Shown here piece after piece: positions 43,125 through 55,015 of a stretch of DNA of 64,000 bases. The number at the start of each line of letters is the position of its first letter. The first letter of the stretch is position 1. Origin of the DNA: Podospora pseudoanserina (Eukaryota > Ascomycota > Sordariomycetes > Sordariales > Podosporaceae); the NCBI RefSeq assembly GCF_035222485.1, contig NC_085925.1:2480001-2544000 (forward strand). The letters run 5' to 3'. The notes under the pieces were generated by a model, which did not search any database, had not been told where the DNA came from, and saw only the letters and a list, made by a program, of their open reading frames with translations. The position numbers and the translations under genes are program-made.

Positions 43125-46100
43125 TGCTAGCTATGGTTCACAATGTGAGGAGTTAAGGATGGGGACGGGAGCGGTGGTACGCTGCATAGATAAGGTACCT
43201 ATGAGCTAGAACCAGGGTTTGAATAGGCCATCTTGTAGATATCAAAATTCCCGTGTTCATTGATGAAGTACGGAACTGTCCGAGGTCCCTTGCACTCCAT
43301 TGTTATGGACCATCTTGCTTTGGGCTACAATAGGTAGACATAGCCTATACCTAGAAACGGAAGGAAGGAGAAAGATCTGGTGCCTACAAACTGAGAGCTC
43401 GTCGGTCTTCTTAAGCAAGATATGTGGACGTTGTGTCCCTCCCAAACCTCTCATCTAGAAGGCTCACCACCAACCACCTAGTCATAAAAGACTGCCTAAT
43501 CACTTACCTACCTTGGGCTGGTAATTCTGTTGTTATCCCAGCCACAAAGCCTTTAATTCAATCATATTGAAGTCTGGTCTAAACACTTTGAAGCTCTGAT
43601 CCAAGCCCTTTGAAGCCGTTATCCTAGCTTGATATAAACGTGATCTGAGCATTCGAGCAACTGTATCCAAGCTCGGCATCCCGATGAAAATGCCCCATGT
43701 CCAATTTAGGCAGTCTCTTTCATTCATGGCAATAACCAAGTATTGACCGGATTATGAATTTTACTAGATGGGTCAAATTTAGCTAGAGCTCGCGAAGATG
43801 AAGATATGTTTACCTACACGAGACTCTGGGCCAATAGAAAAAAAAGCGAAAAGAGGCAAAATACCGTGAGCGTTTAATGTCTGCCTCCGGCTTGACTTCA
43901 CTTGCCGATTTGCAAGCCTTCCGGTGGTTTTCCGGCCCGGTTTTTGGTAAAATACAGGGACTAACTTAACACTTTCACTACTATAACCCAGCTATCATCA
44001 GTATCTATAGGGGGAAAAAAAAACCTTACAGGCCTTGGCAAGTCGGCAAGTCAAGCTTACCCTGGGCTTGAATTGACTTGCGTAAAAGTCCGGCCGGTTT
44101 GGCTTGGCTTGTTGCCCACCCTGGCAGGGCGCGCAGTACCTACCTGGTCAGGCAGACTGGTAGAGCCACGTGTCGAGCTGACTCCGGCCACCGGGTGCGG
44201 TACTCCCATGAAATCAGCATCAGATCTTTCAGGGAGGCATTGATTTAGCTACGTCGCGGGAAGGTTCCCGTGGAAAGTAGGACGAACAGGGGAAGTTGTG
44301 GTACTGGTACTGTGGCGAGGTTGAGGGCATAGGCATCGCCATGCCCATGAGAGTCTGAACCCTGTTAGCGTGCTGGCTTGTTAAAACATGGCAGGATAGA
44401 GTTACGGCTCAAGGTTTAAACTCTAAGACAGATCCTGGAAGATGTGCATGAGATAACTATATAAATAAGGTAAGGTGTGTGACGATGGGATGTCGTCAAG
44501 TGGGACTGTCAAACTGTTGCCCATGACCTTTCCTCCCTGAATGGTTACCCTCGCCACTACCGACAACAATGAGTCCCTCAACGAATGTGACCCGCACAAC
44601 TTGCAACAGCTCTAGGACCGCCATATTCCCTTTTTTTTCAAACGCCCCCCCCCCCTCTGCGACTTGCAATTTTGCATCGTTCCCTGATGAGGCCTGCTTA
44701 CACTCCTCCGCCCTCCAAGCTGGATCAGACGGGATAGACGGAGGGACCTTGGAGATCTCTCCGGGCCTGTTGCGCTCGTCACAGATGGGAGCTCTGACCC
44801 CCCTGTCTCGTCTTCCCTTTCCCCATACTCCAGCGGTGCATTTTTGCACGATAACCTTGAAAGCTTGTTCCCTAGAGTTGGACAGAATGCCGCTTTGATT
44901 TATCGTCCTCTTGACCTCCCCGGCAAAAGCTGTCGAGTTCGACATGACGACGGCAGCGTTGAAGGTTTCGGATAATAGTGAGCCCCTTTTGTGTAGTGTG
45001 TATCCTTTGATTGTCGCCACGGGGGTCCTCCCCGTGGCTGGCGTCCGCATGTGTCGGATCATGCCCTCGATTCGGGCTCGCTTTGGTTGAAACCCCTTTT
45101 CAACATCTGGATCGAGATTGAGGACATCGTAATTACCGAAACAGACTACTTCCAGTTGCTCTTGATGACGACGTCGGGCGATACAATTCTGGTTCTGTAT
45201 ACGGGGGGGGACGGGCAACTGGATGTGCCTTTAGAGGGGGGGGAGGGCATTGTCGGCATTGGTATCATTGCTTGTTGTAATCTTGTCGATGTTTCGACAT
45301 GCATCGCCAGCTCAGCGCATCACTGCTGGACAGAGTGTCATAATTGTAGTCATATTCTGATGTGATGAGCTAAGGTAGCACAAATTGAGAAGCGGCTGAG
45401 AAGGAAGCAGAATTCTTTTGAAAGAAGATGGGATGAAAGAGGATAAAATCTGACCTGGTACAAACACGAAATTTCTGCGAACTGTACAGTACCTATTTAT
45501 ACTGTGAGATCGGTCTTCCTCACATCCCATTACGGAGTATGTACCGGAGCTCATTTCCCAGACGTTGTCGGTTGGGGAGTGCCACAGCCGGACGGCGTGT
45601 CAATGAGTCAAACCCGATCAGCACATCGGGTGGGGTGGAATCCAGGGACAGACCCTCATTGCGGCCAGTGTTTCCGTCTGGAATCACCCTCGTGCTCAAC
45701 TGCCCTGGGTAGCATCGCTGAGTAGGGAGTGTATCACAGCTGCGGCTTGCCTCCCCCACAATGAGCCAAGTATGTCCAGGCCCGAGGCACGTTCTGCGCA
45801 TGATGGTTCGTTACCAGAGTGATGTATCAGCCTCGACGACGTGTCAGGAATCTGTTAACCTTCAAGTCAATAATCGGCTGCCAGACTCTGTCTTTGCCTT
45901 ACAAGACCGCGATCCCCTCAACAAAGTTTTTTTTTTCCCCCTTTGTTTTATTTTTTTGATAACTCTTTGGTTGGGATCAGTCCTTGTACCGCCCAAAAAA
46001 TACCCAGCTAGCAGCTGGCGCAGTCATGATCGCCAACGGGGCCTCATGCTAATGATGAGACACGAAGCACCGCTGCACTAGGGCGGCGTGATATGTTCAA

Positions 46101-46689
46101 CTGTAACAAGTCGACGCTCGTGCTCCCGTATGGGTAAATTGATCGTCCAGAATCACCTTACCTTACGAGGGCGTCCATGTAGCATGAAATGCCCACAGTC
46201 CGCGTGCGCCAGGTTGGTCCCGATCTCTACTGAGCATGGCCTGCTCTTCCATCTCCGAGCAGGCATGAGCTAGAGAAGCCTAGACCCTTTTCACCAATCA
46301 TTTCCACAAAACACGATACAGCGCCGTTACCTTAGGTGCCTATTCTCCGACTTACGAAACGTGTTCCGCCTGCGCACATCTCTGTCTTAAGCATCATGCA
46401 ACAAATCCCTCAGGGTGACATACGGCGAGAATATTCGCTTACCCGGTTGAGTCAGGTAAAGCTCGAGGCACTCCAGAGGACCAACTATATGAGGCTCCCG
46501 GTTTTAATCGGCATTTAAGGATGGATTTAGGCTACCGCGCAGCGCTAGTCGAGGGAATATGGGGGACGAGACTATTTGATGCGACACAGTTTGACCCTTG
46601 TGCCCACATCACGACGAGGTAGCTATCAGCTAGACTGACACAGGACTCGCCGCAGGGAAGAACACCAAATCTTTCTGCTCGGTCCTCAG
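43125..46689. other. Gene-free 3.5 kb with homopolymers and an inverted repeat
   Basis: No frame here carries recognisable motifs. A 240-codon minus-strand frame (44,496-45,218) starts at a non-ATG codon and reads through G and C homopolymers, so I do not call it. The region contains unusual runs (C11-C12 near 44,650, G9 near 45,205, G9 near 45,235, T9 near 45,930). It looks like decayed intergenic DNA beside the PKS pseudogene. Confidence 0.5.
43889..44060. repeat. Imperfect inverted repeat, possible small foldback element
   Basis: The left arm (43,889-43,920, GGCTTGACTTCACTTGCCG...) and the right arm (44,030-44,060) are imperfect reverse complements sharing CTTGACTT and GCCGAnTTGC blocks. 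The arms are separated by about 110 AT-rich bases. A further GGCTTGGCTTG motif lies outside the right arm. No transposase is present and target duplications were not resolved. Confidence 0.4.
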
Positions 46690-49223
46690 ATGACCAACTG
46701 GACACGAGAGACCTTGCAAAAGCTACAGCAAAAGCTTTTGGAAGAGCCTGATCTCGGCTTCATCAGACAAGCCCTCCTCACTCTGCCTTCTCTTTCATCC
46801 ATACTCGGACAACAACTCGGCCTCGACTTCCACCTTGGACGAAGCTTTCATGAGCTGGCTAACTTTGCTCAGGGCGGTCAGCTTCTCCTTGACAATGATA
46901 GCTGGCGACACAACACCTTGCTGGCCCCATTGACAGTCGTGTCTCAGGCGATAGATCTCGCCGTTCAGTTTTCTCGTCTTCATCCTGACGAGCCTCTGTT
47001 GAAATCCCATCAACAGGTTCAAGGCTTCTGCGTTGGATGGCTTTCTGCGGCCTCCCTCTCAGCATCCAACAACTTTGGTGCCTTCAAGCGGAATATCGCT
47101 GCTGCCCTACGCCTTGCTGCTTGTATCGGCACAACAGTTGATGCTGACAACCGGATCCTTTCGGACCAAGCATCGGCTATTTGTGTTCGACTCAAGACAC
47201 AAGCTGACAGATCATTGTTGGAGACATTGTTGGACCAAATCTCAGGTGTAAGTGCCCCTATCATACCCTCACTGAAAAACACTCACACTGAACAGGGCTA
47301 CATCTCTTGTTTTCTGGATGAAAATGTCTTTACCGTCACTGTCCCCAATAGCAAACGACATTGGCTGGAAGCACGGCTGCAGATAGCAACCTTTTCATAG
47401 ACCGACATTGGCCTCTCCGGTATCTACCACCACACAAAGCATGAAGAGAGAGCACAGACCCTCAAAAGGATCTGTTTTGACCCAGAACTCCGACTTCCCG
47501 CCGCTTCAGAACTGCAATCACCACTCAGATCCACCGCCGACACCAACTTCATAACATCCGACTCGGCACCACTGCACGAGATTGCCATTGATCTCATCCT
47601 GTGCAAACGAGCACATTGGATCCGGACGTTGCGCAAAACCATCGAGAACGTTGGCAACTTCATGGTCATCCCCATCGGGTCACACACTAGTGGTCTCGTG
47701 CCCCGTTCTCTTGTTCATCCTACATCGCCCACCATGCGTTCTCTCGGACCAAAAGACGAGATTGCCATTATTGGCATGTCTGCTCGCTTCCCTGGTACGG
47801 ATTCTCTATCAGAATTCTGGAACCTCCTGATGTCTGCGGGCAAGACTGGATTCGGGCCTCTTCCAGGATCCCGGTTTGATGCATCTCACCCTAGCATCAC
47901 ATCGCGCTGCCCCGAAGCAAAATATCACGGAAACTTCCTTCGTGAAGACATTGTCAAGGGATTCGATCACCGCTTCTTTGGAGTTTCAGGACGAGAAGCC
48001 AAGAGCATGGATCCCCAGCAGAGATTGGTGCTTCAGGTTGCCTATGAGGCATTGGCGACCGCTGGCTACCACCAGGCCAGAGCCGGAGCATAAACCTCTG
48101 AGGTTGGGGTGTACATGGGCGTGGGCGAGGTAGAGTACCAGCATAACCTTGCCGGTCACCAAGCCACCTCTTTCAGTGCTGTGGGCTTGTTGAGGAGCTT
48201 CATCAGTGGCCGCATCGGCCATTTCTTTGGTTGGAATGGGCCGGCGATCACGGTTGATACGGCCTGCTCGTCAAGCGCGGTGGCGATCCATACAGCTTCG
48301 CAGGTACGTACCTACTCTTTTACTACTTTGTCGTTCACTAACATTGGTGACTAGGCTCTTTTGGCTGGTGAGTGTGAACTCGCCCTGGCGGGTGGAGTGA
48401 ATGTCATTACCAGTCCAGAGCTACACTAGGCTCTGGCTGCGGGGTCCTTTTTGAGTCCCAATGGATCGAGCCACGCTTTTGATGCCTCTGCCGCTGGCTA
48501 TTGTCGAGGTGAAGGCGCGGGGGTTTTGTTCTGAAGCCCCTGTCCAAAGCAATCGCGGACGGCGACAATGTCTTGGGTGTCATCTCAGCTTCAGCAATCA
48601 ACCAAAACTCCAACTGCAGTCCCATCACGGTCCCCGAATCATCCTCCCAGAGCTCTCTTTACAGGAAGGTTTTAGATATGACCGGAGTCAGCCCTGGAGA
48701 AGTGTCCTATGTTGAAGCGCACGGAACAGGTGAGACAACTCTCTTGCATTGGGATCAAATGACTAACAGGTTCACAGGCACTTAGGTCGGTGACCCCAAA
48801 GAATATGAGAGCATCAGAATTGCTCTTTCTGGACCCTTTCGAAAGGATGAGCTCTTTGTCGGTTCGGTAAAGGACAGCATTGGTCACTGCGAAGCGGCCT
48901 CGGGGGTCGCGGGCCTCATCAAGACTATCCTCATGATGCACTACAAGACCATCCCTCCCCAGGCTGGATTAAACAGTCTCAATCCTCGTATCAAGACCGG
49001 CCCTAGGGACATGATAACTGTCCCCAAGGTTTCTCATCCCTGGAACCCGACCCATTCTAGAGTTGCCCTGATCAACAACTATGGCGCCGCAGGAAGCAAC
49101 GCCCGCAAGGCCGTGAAGCGGTACAAGAGGGATTTGAGTTTTTGGCGAAGCGTGTGTCCTGCTGAGAGAAATTTGTTGGCCACGAGCTGTAGTGATTTGC
49201 AATCGATGATAAAAAACTGCTAG
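46690..49223 (+). pseudogene. Non-reducing polyketide synthase remnant (SAT-KS only)
   Basis: ATG 46690 opens a starter-unit ACP transacylase domain; its active-site motif GFCVGWLSAAS is intact and an in-frame 48-nt intron (GTAAGT...GAACAG) follows. A ketosynthase domain then starts at DEIAIIGMSARFPGT, with [20 protein letters not shown] and [14 protein letters not shown], so all three catalytic residues are present. Introns near 48,304-48,354 and 48,728-48,777 are still recognisable. The gene is broken by TAG 47,398, TAA 48,091, TAG 48,427 and TAG 48,783, and by a frameshift near 48,528. It ends at TAG 49,221-49,223 in the linker to the missing acyltransferase; product template, ACP and release domains are absent. 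The product cannot be predicted. In the intact family such enzymes make aromatic polyketides. Confidence 0.9.
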
Positions 49224-49261
49224 TCTAGGCTGCAATAACTCCCCGAGAAACCACCATTCGC

Positions 49262-50339
49262 TTATCCAATATTGAAACGTGGAGATCTCTTCTCCAAGAA
49301 CGCGGCTTGTCCTTCACGGAAATCTCCCAAGTCAAAGGTCGAATAATACAATGACTTTTCCAACGACATGCCGGCTTCAAGATGTGTGTTCTCGGCTAAT
49401 GACACAGTCAGACACAAACACGACAAGGGGGCTTCACAGTGAATGCTTACCGGTGAGAACAGCTTTCTTGCCGAACTTGAGCACGGGGGCTGATTTGGTC
49501 GCAATTCTCTGAGCGAGTTTAATACTTTCACTCTCCACTTCCTGACGGGGAAAGACTTTGTTGACAAGTCCGTACTGGGCGAGCTCCGAAGCTGAGATGG
49601 AATCGCCAGTCAAGATCAATTCCATAGCCTATAAGTCACCCTGCGTTAGCCAATCTAATGTCACTGTGAAACATGTCGAGCGCGGCTTACGCACCTTGTG
49701 CTTGCCCAACGCTCTGGCCAATCTTTGTGTACCCCCAGCGCCAGGGATGGTGCCAATTTTGATTTCGGGGAGACCAAATAGTGCATCGTCTGCAGCATAG
49801 ATGATGTCTGCCTGTGTGCAAGTCAGTATACAAAACGAAAAGAATGGGGACATAACAACATACAGCCAATGCCAATTCGAACCCTCCACCAAGCTGTGAT
49901 TCTATCAGCTATAATCACTCGTGAGCAATGGTGATAGGTACACTCACAGCAAGTCCGATGACCGCGGCTATGATGGGCTTTGTGAGTTGTGCAAACGCAT
50001 CCGTCAGATCTTTGAGAAACGAACGTTCGTGAGCAGCCAAGGTGTCGAGTTGTGATAGCTCATTGATGTCCATGCCCGCTAATAAGCCACAACTTGTTAG
50101 TTTGGCCGAAAATTGTGTCACTCAAAGAAGTATCTCTTACCGCAGAATGGTCCGTCCGGGTTGCCTGCTAAAATGACAGCTCGTACAGAGTCCAAAGCAT
50201 CAAGGTGACTCAAAGCCGAGACCAGCTCGTGAATCGTGTTCTGCGAGAAGGCGTTCCGTTTGGCTGGACGATCAAGACGGATGATGGCAACACCAGTCGA
50301 GTCATCCAGACTCAGCTTTACATCTTTCAACGAATCCAT
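49262..50339 (-). CDS. Enoyl-CoA hydratase/isomerase family protein
   Basis: The coding sequence is complement(join(49262..49395,49451..49628,49695..49811,49864..49893,49948..50078,50141..50339)), 262 residues. The five introns of 52-66 nt all keep the frame, and exon 3 is only 30 nt. The protein is a complete crotonase fold: [10 protein letters not shown] for the first oxyanion-hole [15 protein letters not shown] for the second, [18 protein letters not shown] and AMELILTGD. Both glutamates used by true hydratases (in LPEIK and in AMELI) are present. The expected reaction is hydration of 2-enoyl-CoA. There is no mitochondrial presequence and no C-terminal SKL (end RFNIG), so the location is open. 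It sits tail-to-tail with the PKS remnant, 38 bp away, and may once have served the same pathway; that is an inference. Confidence 0.9.
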
Positions 50340-51721
50340 TTTGCAGAGGAAGAAAAGTTCAACTTGGATTGGAACGGCGGCGGCGGTGGTCCAAGTGCTG
50401 CATCAATTGTGTCATCTTAATACTTTGGATGAGATATTCCAACCACTTATCATCCGATATTCTCAACATCCACACGGCTTGGATCCAAGTCGCTGCTTAC
50501 CCGATTTATCTTCACATGATGAGGTGGCGTTTGGTGCACAGACTGGATGGTTACAGTGACCGATCGTGGGGCTAAATTACAGTTACATTTCAAACGGCGC
50601 TGCCACCTAAGGATCTAAAAGATCTGATCCACTGCTGTGGTAGGTGCACAACGGCATTTTTTCCACGAGTGTCACTGGCAGATACCCTAACGCGCTACCC
50701 GGTCAGGTAATAACACCCGTGTTCTGTAACACCACTCATTCTTTACCCGCTGGTTGGCAACTTTTATACGAGGAAAGATACTATCCCAACCTGCTTGCAT
50801 CAGCATGACAAAACTCGGTAGAGAAGGTTAGCGAAGCTGTCCCTGCAGCAAACGTCTTGGCCCATGCCAGGTTTCCCCGGACCGAATGGAAGATGCCGCG
50901 ATGCTACTGCGCGTATAAGTCGATGGCATCTTGGCAGCATGTCTTGAAGGGGACTACACATAATTGAACAGCCATATCTGGATCAGGGCCGAGATTAGGT
51001 GATGGTGTCAACCATGGGAATTAGTATCATGGTGCAAGCGGGTGAGTGACCGAGTGTTTCGGGTTGAGATGACAGCTACCTAATCCTCACTGATAGTACC
51101 ATCATACCTCACAGTCCTCAACGGCCAAGACCGGGTCTTGCTTTCGGTGTCATCATCTTGGCGTGATCTGCCGATTTTGAGTTTTCGTTAATTAAGCGGA
51201 TGGATGGATGTTAGAGCACAATAGAGCTGGCTACCTATGCACTGGAAGGTTCAGGCTTCTGTATGAACAAAATACCCTTCTTGGGAGGGCCTCACACCTC
51301 AAGAGACTATCCAAGCAAAGAGTAAGAACGGAGCAACTTTTGAAAAATTGGTTGAAAATTTTTGTTTGAGCAAGAAATTAAGTTGGCTTTGTGGAGAAGG
51401 GAGATGCTTAGATGGGAAGACTTCCAGAATCGCCGTCCCCAGAATGGTAAGACGCGACGTGCTGCAGATGTGGAAGGGTTCCATTCGCTAACAAGTTACG
51501 TCCTGTCCTAGCATACCATGATGGAATCTGTGTGGACATGCTTAGGTAGTGATTAATCAGCGTAGAATGGTAGTGCGGATGGTCACATACCTGAGATAGG
51601 AACCTTCTAAGCAGCCTTGTATCACCAATCGCCATCTCCATTATAAGGGGACAGTGTCCCTGGAACTGAAGACTGTTCTATCACCCAATCAAGCCGGCCA
51701 CCAACGATCATAGTCGTCAAC
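50340..51721. promoter_or_regulatory. Divergent promoter region between hydratase and adenylation-fusion genes
   Basis: The enoyl-CoA hydratase reads left and the adenylation fusion reads right, so both promoters lie here. Open frames are short. A shared regulator is possible but no repeated or palindromic binding site stood out. Confidence 0.4.
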
Positions 51722-54700
51722 ATGGGCTCACAGGTTGAACCAGGCTCGTTTTACTCTCTTGAGTCCCTATCGACAGAGGACCAACTTCTCTTCAACCGCT
51801 TCGGACGTGGAGAAACCATCCCACTGCCCTTCACAAGAGTCCACCATGCATTCGAGTCGATAGCTTCACAACACCCCGGCGCAACAGCGGTCCGACATTT
51901 CGATGGCACCTCAATGACATACGGAGAACTTGACCGCCATGCCAACATACTGGCCAACGAGCTTCTCACTCGGTTTTGTTTCAAGAGAGGGGCGCGAGCG
52001 GTATTGGTGTACTCGCGCACCATCGAGATGGTCATCTTTATCCTCGCTGTGCTCAAGGCAGGAGGGCAGTACGTTCCCATTGACGGCGGCATCATTCCAA
52101 TCGAAGCCCTCAGTCACGTAGTCTCGGACTCTTCAGCAGATATCGTCCTTTGTTTGCCCAAATACTCCGACAAGGCCACCGAGGCATGCCGCCAGGGACC
52201 AGCCATTCTCAGTCTCAACCTCTCCAGCGACATCTGGACATCAGGCGTTGCCAGCAGACCAAACGTGGACGTTCAGCCTGAGGATGGAGCCTACGTTATT
52301 TACACCTCGGGTACGACTGGGCGGCCAAAGGGCGTTGATGTCACACATCATGGTGTTTGCAATTCCTTGCTGGTTGAGCCTGCAAAGCTAGAGATCACTG
52401 TCGGCACAAAGGTGGCACAACAGTTGAGCGTGGCTTTCGACATGGGTAAGTAGCCATCCATTTTAGGCCCGAGTTTCCAACTAACAACCCTAGGCGCTTG
52501 GGAAATTTTAGCGACCGTCATGAACGGCGGAACTCTGTATATCAGAGGCAGCGGAAATGACCTTTGGAACGAGTGCCTCAAGCAAGTCGACGTCGTCATC
52601 TCCACCCCGTCCGTAGCGATCAAGCGGTTCCCCAATTATGAAGACTTCCCCAACCTCAAGACGATCGTGGTGGGCGGCGAGCCATGCCCAAAGACCCTTG
52701 CTGATCATTGGGCGAAGCACACTGGGACGAGGTTCCTGAATGTCTGTGGTCCCACGGAAATCAGTGTCCTCAACACCGTCCACGTCCACAAGCTTGGCGG
52801 ACCATTGACCATCGGCAAGCCGAATCCCAACACTACACTCTACATTCTGGACGAGGACGAGAACCCAGTCAAGATTGGCGAGGCTGGTGTCATGTGGGTG
52901 GGAGGAGTCGGTGTCTCTAGGGGGTACCTCAACTTGCCCGAATTGACTGCGACGCGATACAAGCTCGACAAGTTCACCAGAGATGGCAGGATGATGTTCA
53001 ACACTGGGGACCTGGTCCGATGGAATGCGGACGGATGCCTCGAGACACTTGGTCGTCGTGATGATCAAGTCAAGATCGATGGCTTCCGTGTTGAGCTAGA
53101 CGGTGTTTCCCGCGCCATCGAGTCTTGCCCGGATGTGATCAAGGGTTGCGCTCTCAAGATTGACACGAGTCTGTGGGGCTTCTACTCTGCCATTCACCCC
53201 ATTGACCAGGCCGAATTGCACAAGGCAGTCAGTGCACAGCAGCCTTTCTATGGGGTCCCCAAAGTTTGGCACTATCTTGGCCCAACAATTCCACTCACGG
53301 CAAACGGCAAGATCGACAAGCGTGTGCTGCGGGAGTTGGCGACCGCTGTCAACTCGGGTGCTCAGCAGACAACTCCACCCGCAGAAGTTGGGCTTCTGGC
53401 TCCGAACATCACCGACGTGGAAAAGGCGTCTGTTCCGAGCAGCAGCAGCTCGGCTACCGACGAAAAGCCCGACCCCGTTGCACCCATCCCGCCCAAAAAG
53501 GGGTTTCATGGTTGGCGCTGGCTGCGTCACCGCGGCCTATCGGCTTACCGCAAGCTCTTTGGCATTATTTTTGTTGCCAACGCCATTGCCTTTGTTGTCA
53601 TGCTTTGGAAGAGCCGAGAGTCCAACTTTGAGCTGCCCCTCGACAATCTAGCCACGGCCGTGAGTGCAAACTTGCTGGCATCTGTCTTGCTTCGCCAGGA
53701 CTATGTCGTGAATGTGGTTTTCTGGCTTGCAACTCGAATGCCAACATCCGCACCCCTGGCTATCCGACGACACCTCGCTCGTGTCTATCACTACGGCGGG
53801 GTCCATTCCGGAGCATCTGTTGCCGCTTCGCTTTGGTGGCTGGTGTTTACTGTGGCTGCCACTCGCCGTCTTGCTCCAACAGGGTCTACCCAGCCGTCTC
53901 AGCGAATTGCGGTCCTGGTGTTGACTTACTTGATCTTTGTACTCCTCGTCGCCATATTGGCAATGGCATGGCCTAGCATCCGTGCCAAAATGCATGATCA
54001 GTTCGAGTGGACGCACCGCTTCGCCGGTTGGACCGCCCTGGCTTTGGTCTGGGCTCACCTCATGGTCGTCACCGCGGCGTTGCCCAGCACCCAGCCCTTT
54101 GGTGCCGCACTTGCTCGGACGCCTGCGTTGTATCTCCTCAGCTTGACAACACTCTCCATCGCCGCTCCGTGGATGCGTCTCCGCCGCGTCAAGGTGGTTG
54201 CCGAACCCCTGTCAAGCCATGCAGTCCGCTTGCACTTTGACTTCAAGACCCCACGAGAATGTTCATCTTTGGGTATCCGCATCACCGACCGCCCCTTGGT
54301 GGAATGGCACGCTTTTGCGGCTATCCCTGAGCCGGACAACAAGCCAGGACTCTCCATTCTTGTCTCCCGTGCTGGTGACTGGACAGGTCGCATGATTGAC
54401 AAACCACCAACATATCTTTGGACGAGGGGTGAACCAGCCTCGGGAGTGCTGGCTATTGCACCTCTTTTCAAGAAGATTGTTTTGGTGGCCACAGGCTCTG
54501 GAATCGGTCCTTGTCTTCCAGTCATCATGGAGCGCAAGGTTCCTTGCCGGATCCTGTGGAGCACCAAAAACCCACTCAGGACATATGGCCAGGGCATAAT
54601 TGATGAAGTGAAGAGGTGTGATGATAGAGCTGTCATCTGGGATACGGACAGTATGGGAAGACCAGACATGGTTCACTTGGCTTGGGAGCTGTATCATGAG

Positions 54701-54811
54701 AGCGGCGCCGAGTGTGTATGCATTGTCAGCAATGCAAGGACAACTAAGAGGGTCGTGTATCAGTTGGAGGCGAGAGGAATCCCTGCCTTTGGACCGATTT
54801 GGGATTCGTGA
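51722..54811 (+). CDS. Adenylation domain fused to ferric-reductase-like membrane oxidoreductase
   Basis: The coding sequence is join(51722..52445,52494..54811), 1013 residues, with one 48-nt intron. Residues 35-525 form a full adenylate-forming domain: YVIYTSGTTGRPKG (191-204), NVCGPTE (324-330), FNTGDLVRW (410-418), LGRRDDQVKIDGFRVEL (427-443) and ANGKIDK (511-517). It should activate a carboxylic acid with ATP. No phosphopantetheine carrier follows; a Ser/Pro linker (about 525-578) leads straight to 5-6 membrane helices. HRFAGWTALALVWAH places His749 and His763 14 residues apart, as in the heme-binding helix of ferric reductases. A cytosolic ferredoxin-reductase-like end has VLVATGSGIGPC (905-916) for NAD(P)H. 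Transfer of electrons to an activated acid is plausible, but the substrate and reaction are unknown. The gene is intact, unlike the PKS beside it. Confidence 0.88.
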
Positions 54812-55015
54812 GAAGAGATTGTAACAATATAAGTTTCTGAGTATATGATAGGTATGATTCATTCTACTGTAAATTTTCCATTCATATAGGGACTTCGACT
54901 TAAAGATATTGAACAGTTGATCTTTTAACTTAGGCATTAGCAATGGCTTACAATGCCATGTAATTTGTTCAATGAGGGGTGATGGCTATCCTTTCATGCC
55001 AGCTTGTCTTCCAAC

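Noticed and set aside
44496-45218. 240-codon minus strand open frame
   Set aside because: Its first codon is not ATG, it reads through G and C homopolymers, and the protein has no domain character.
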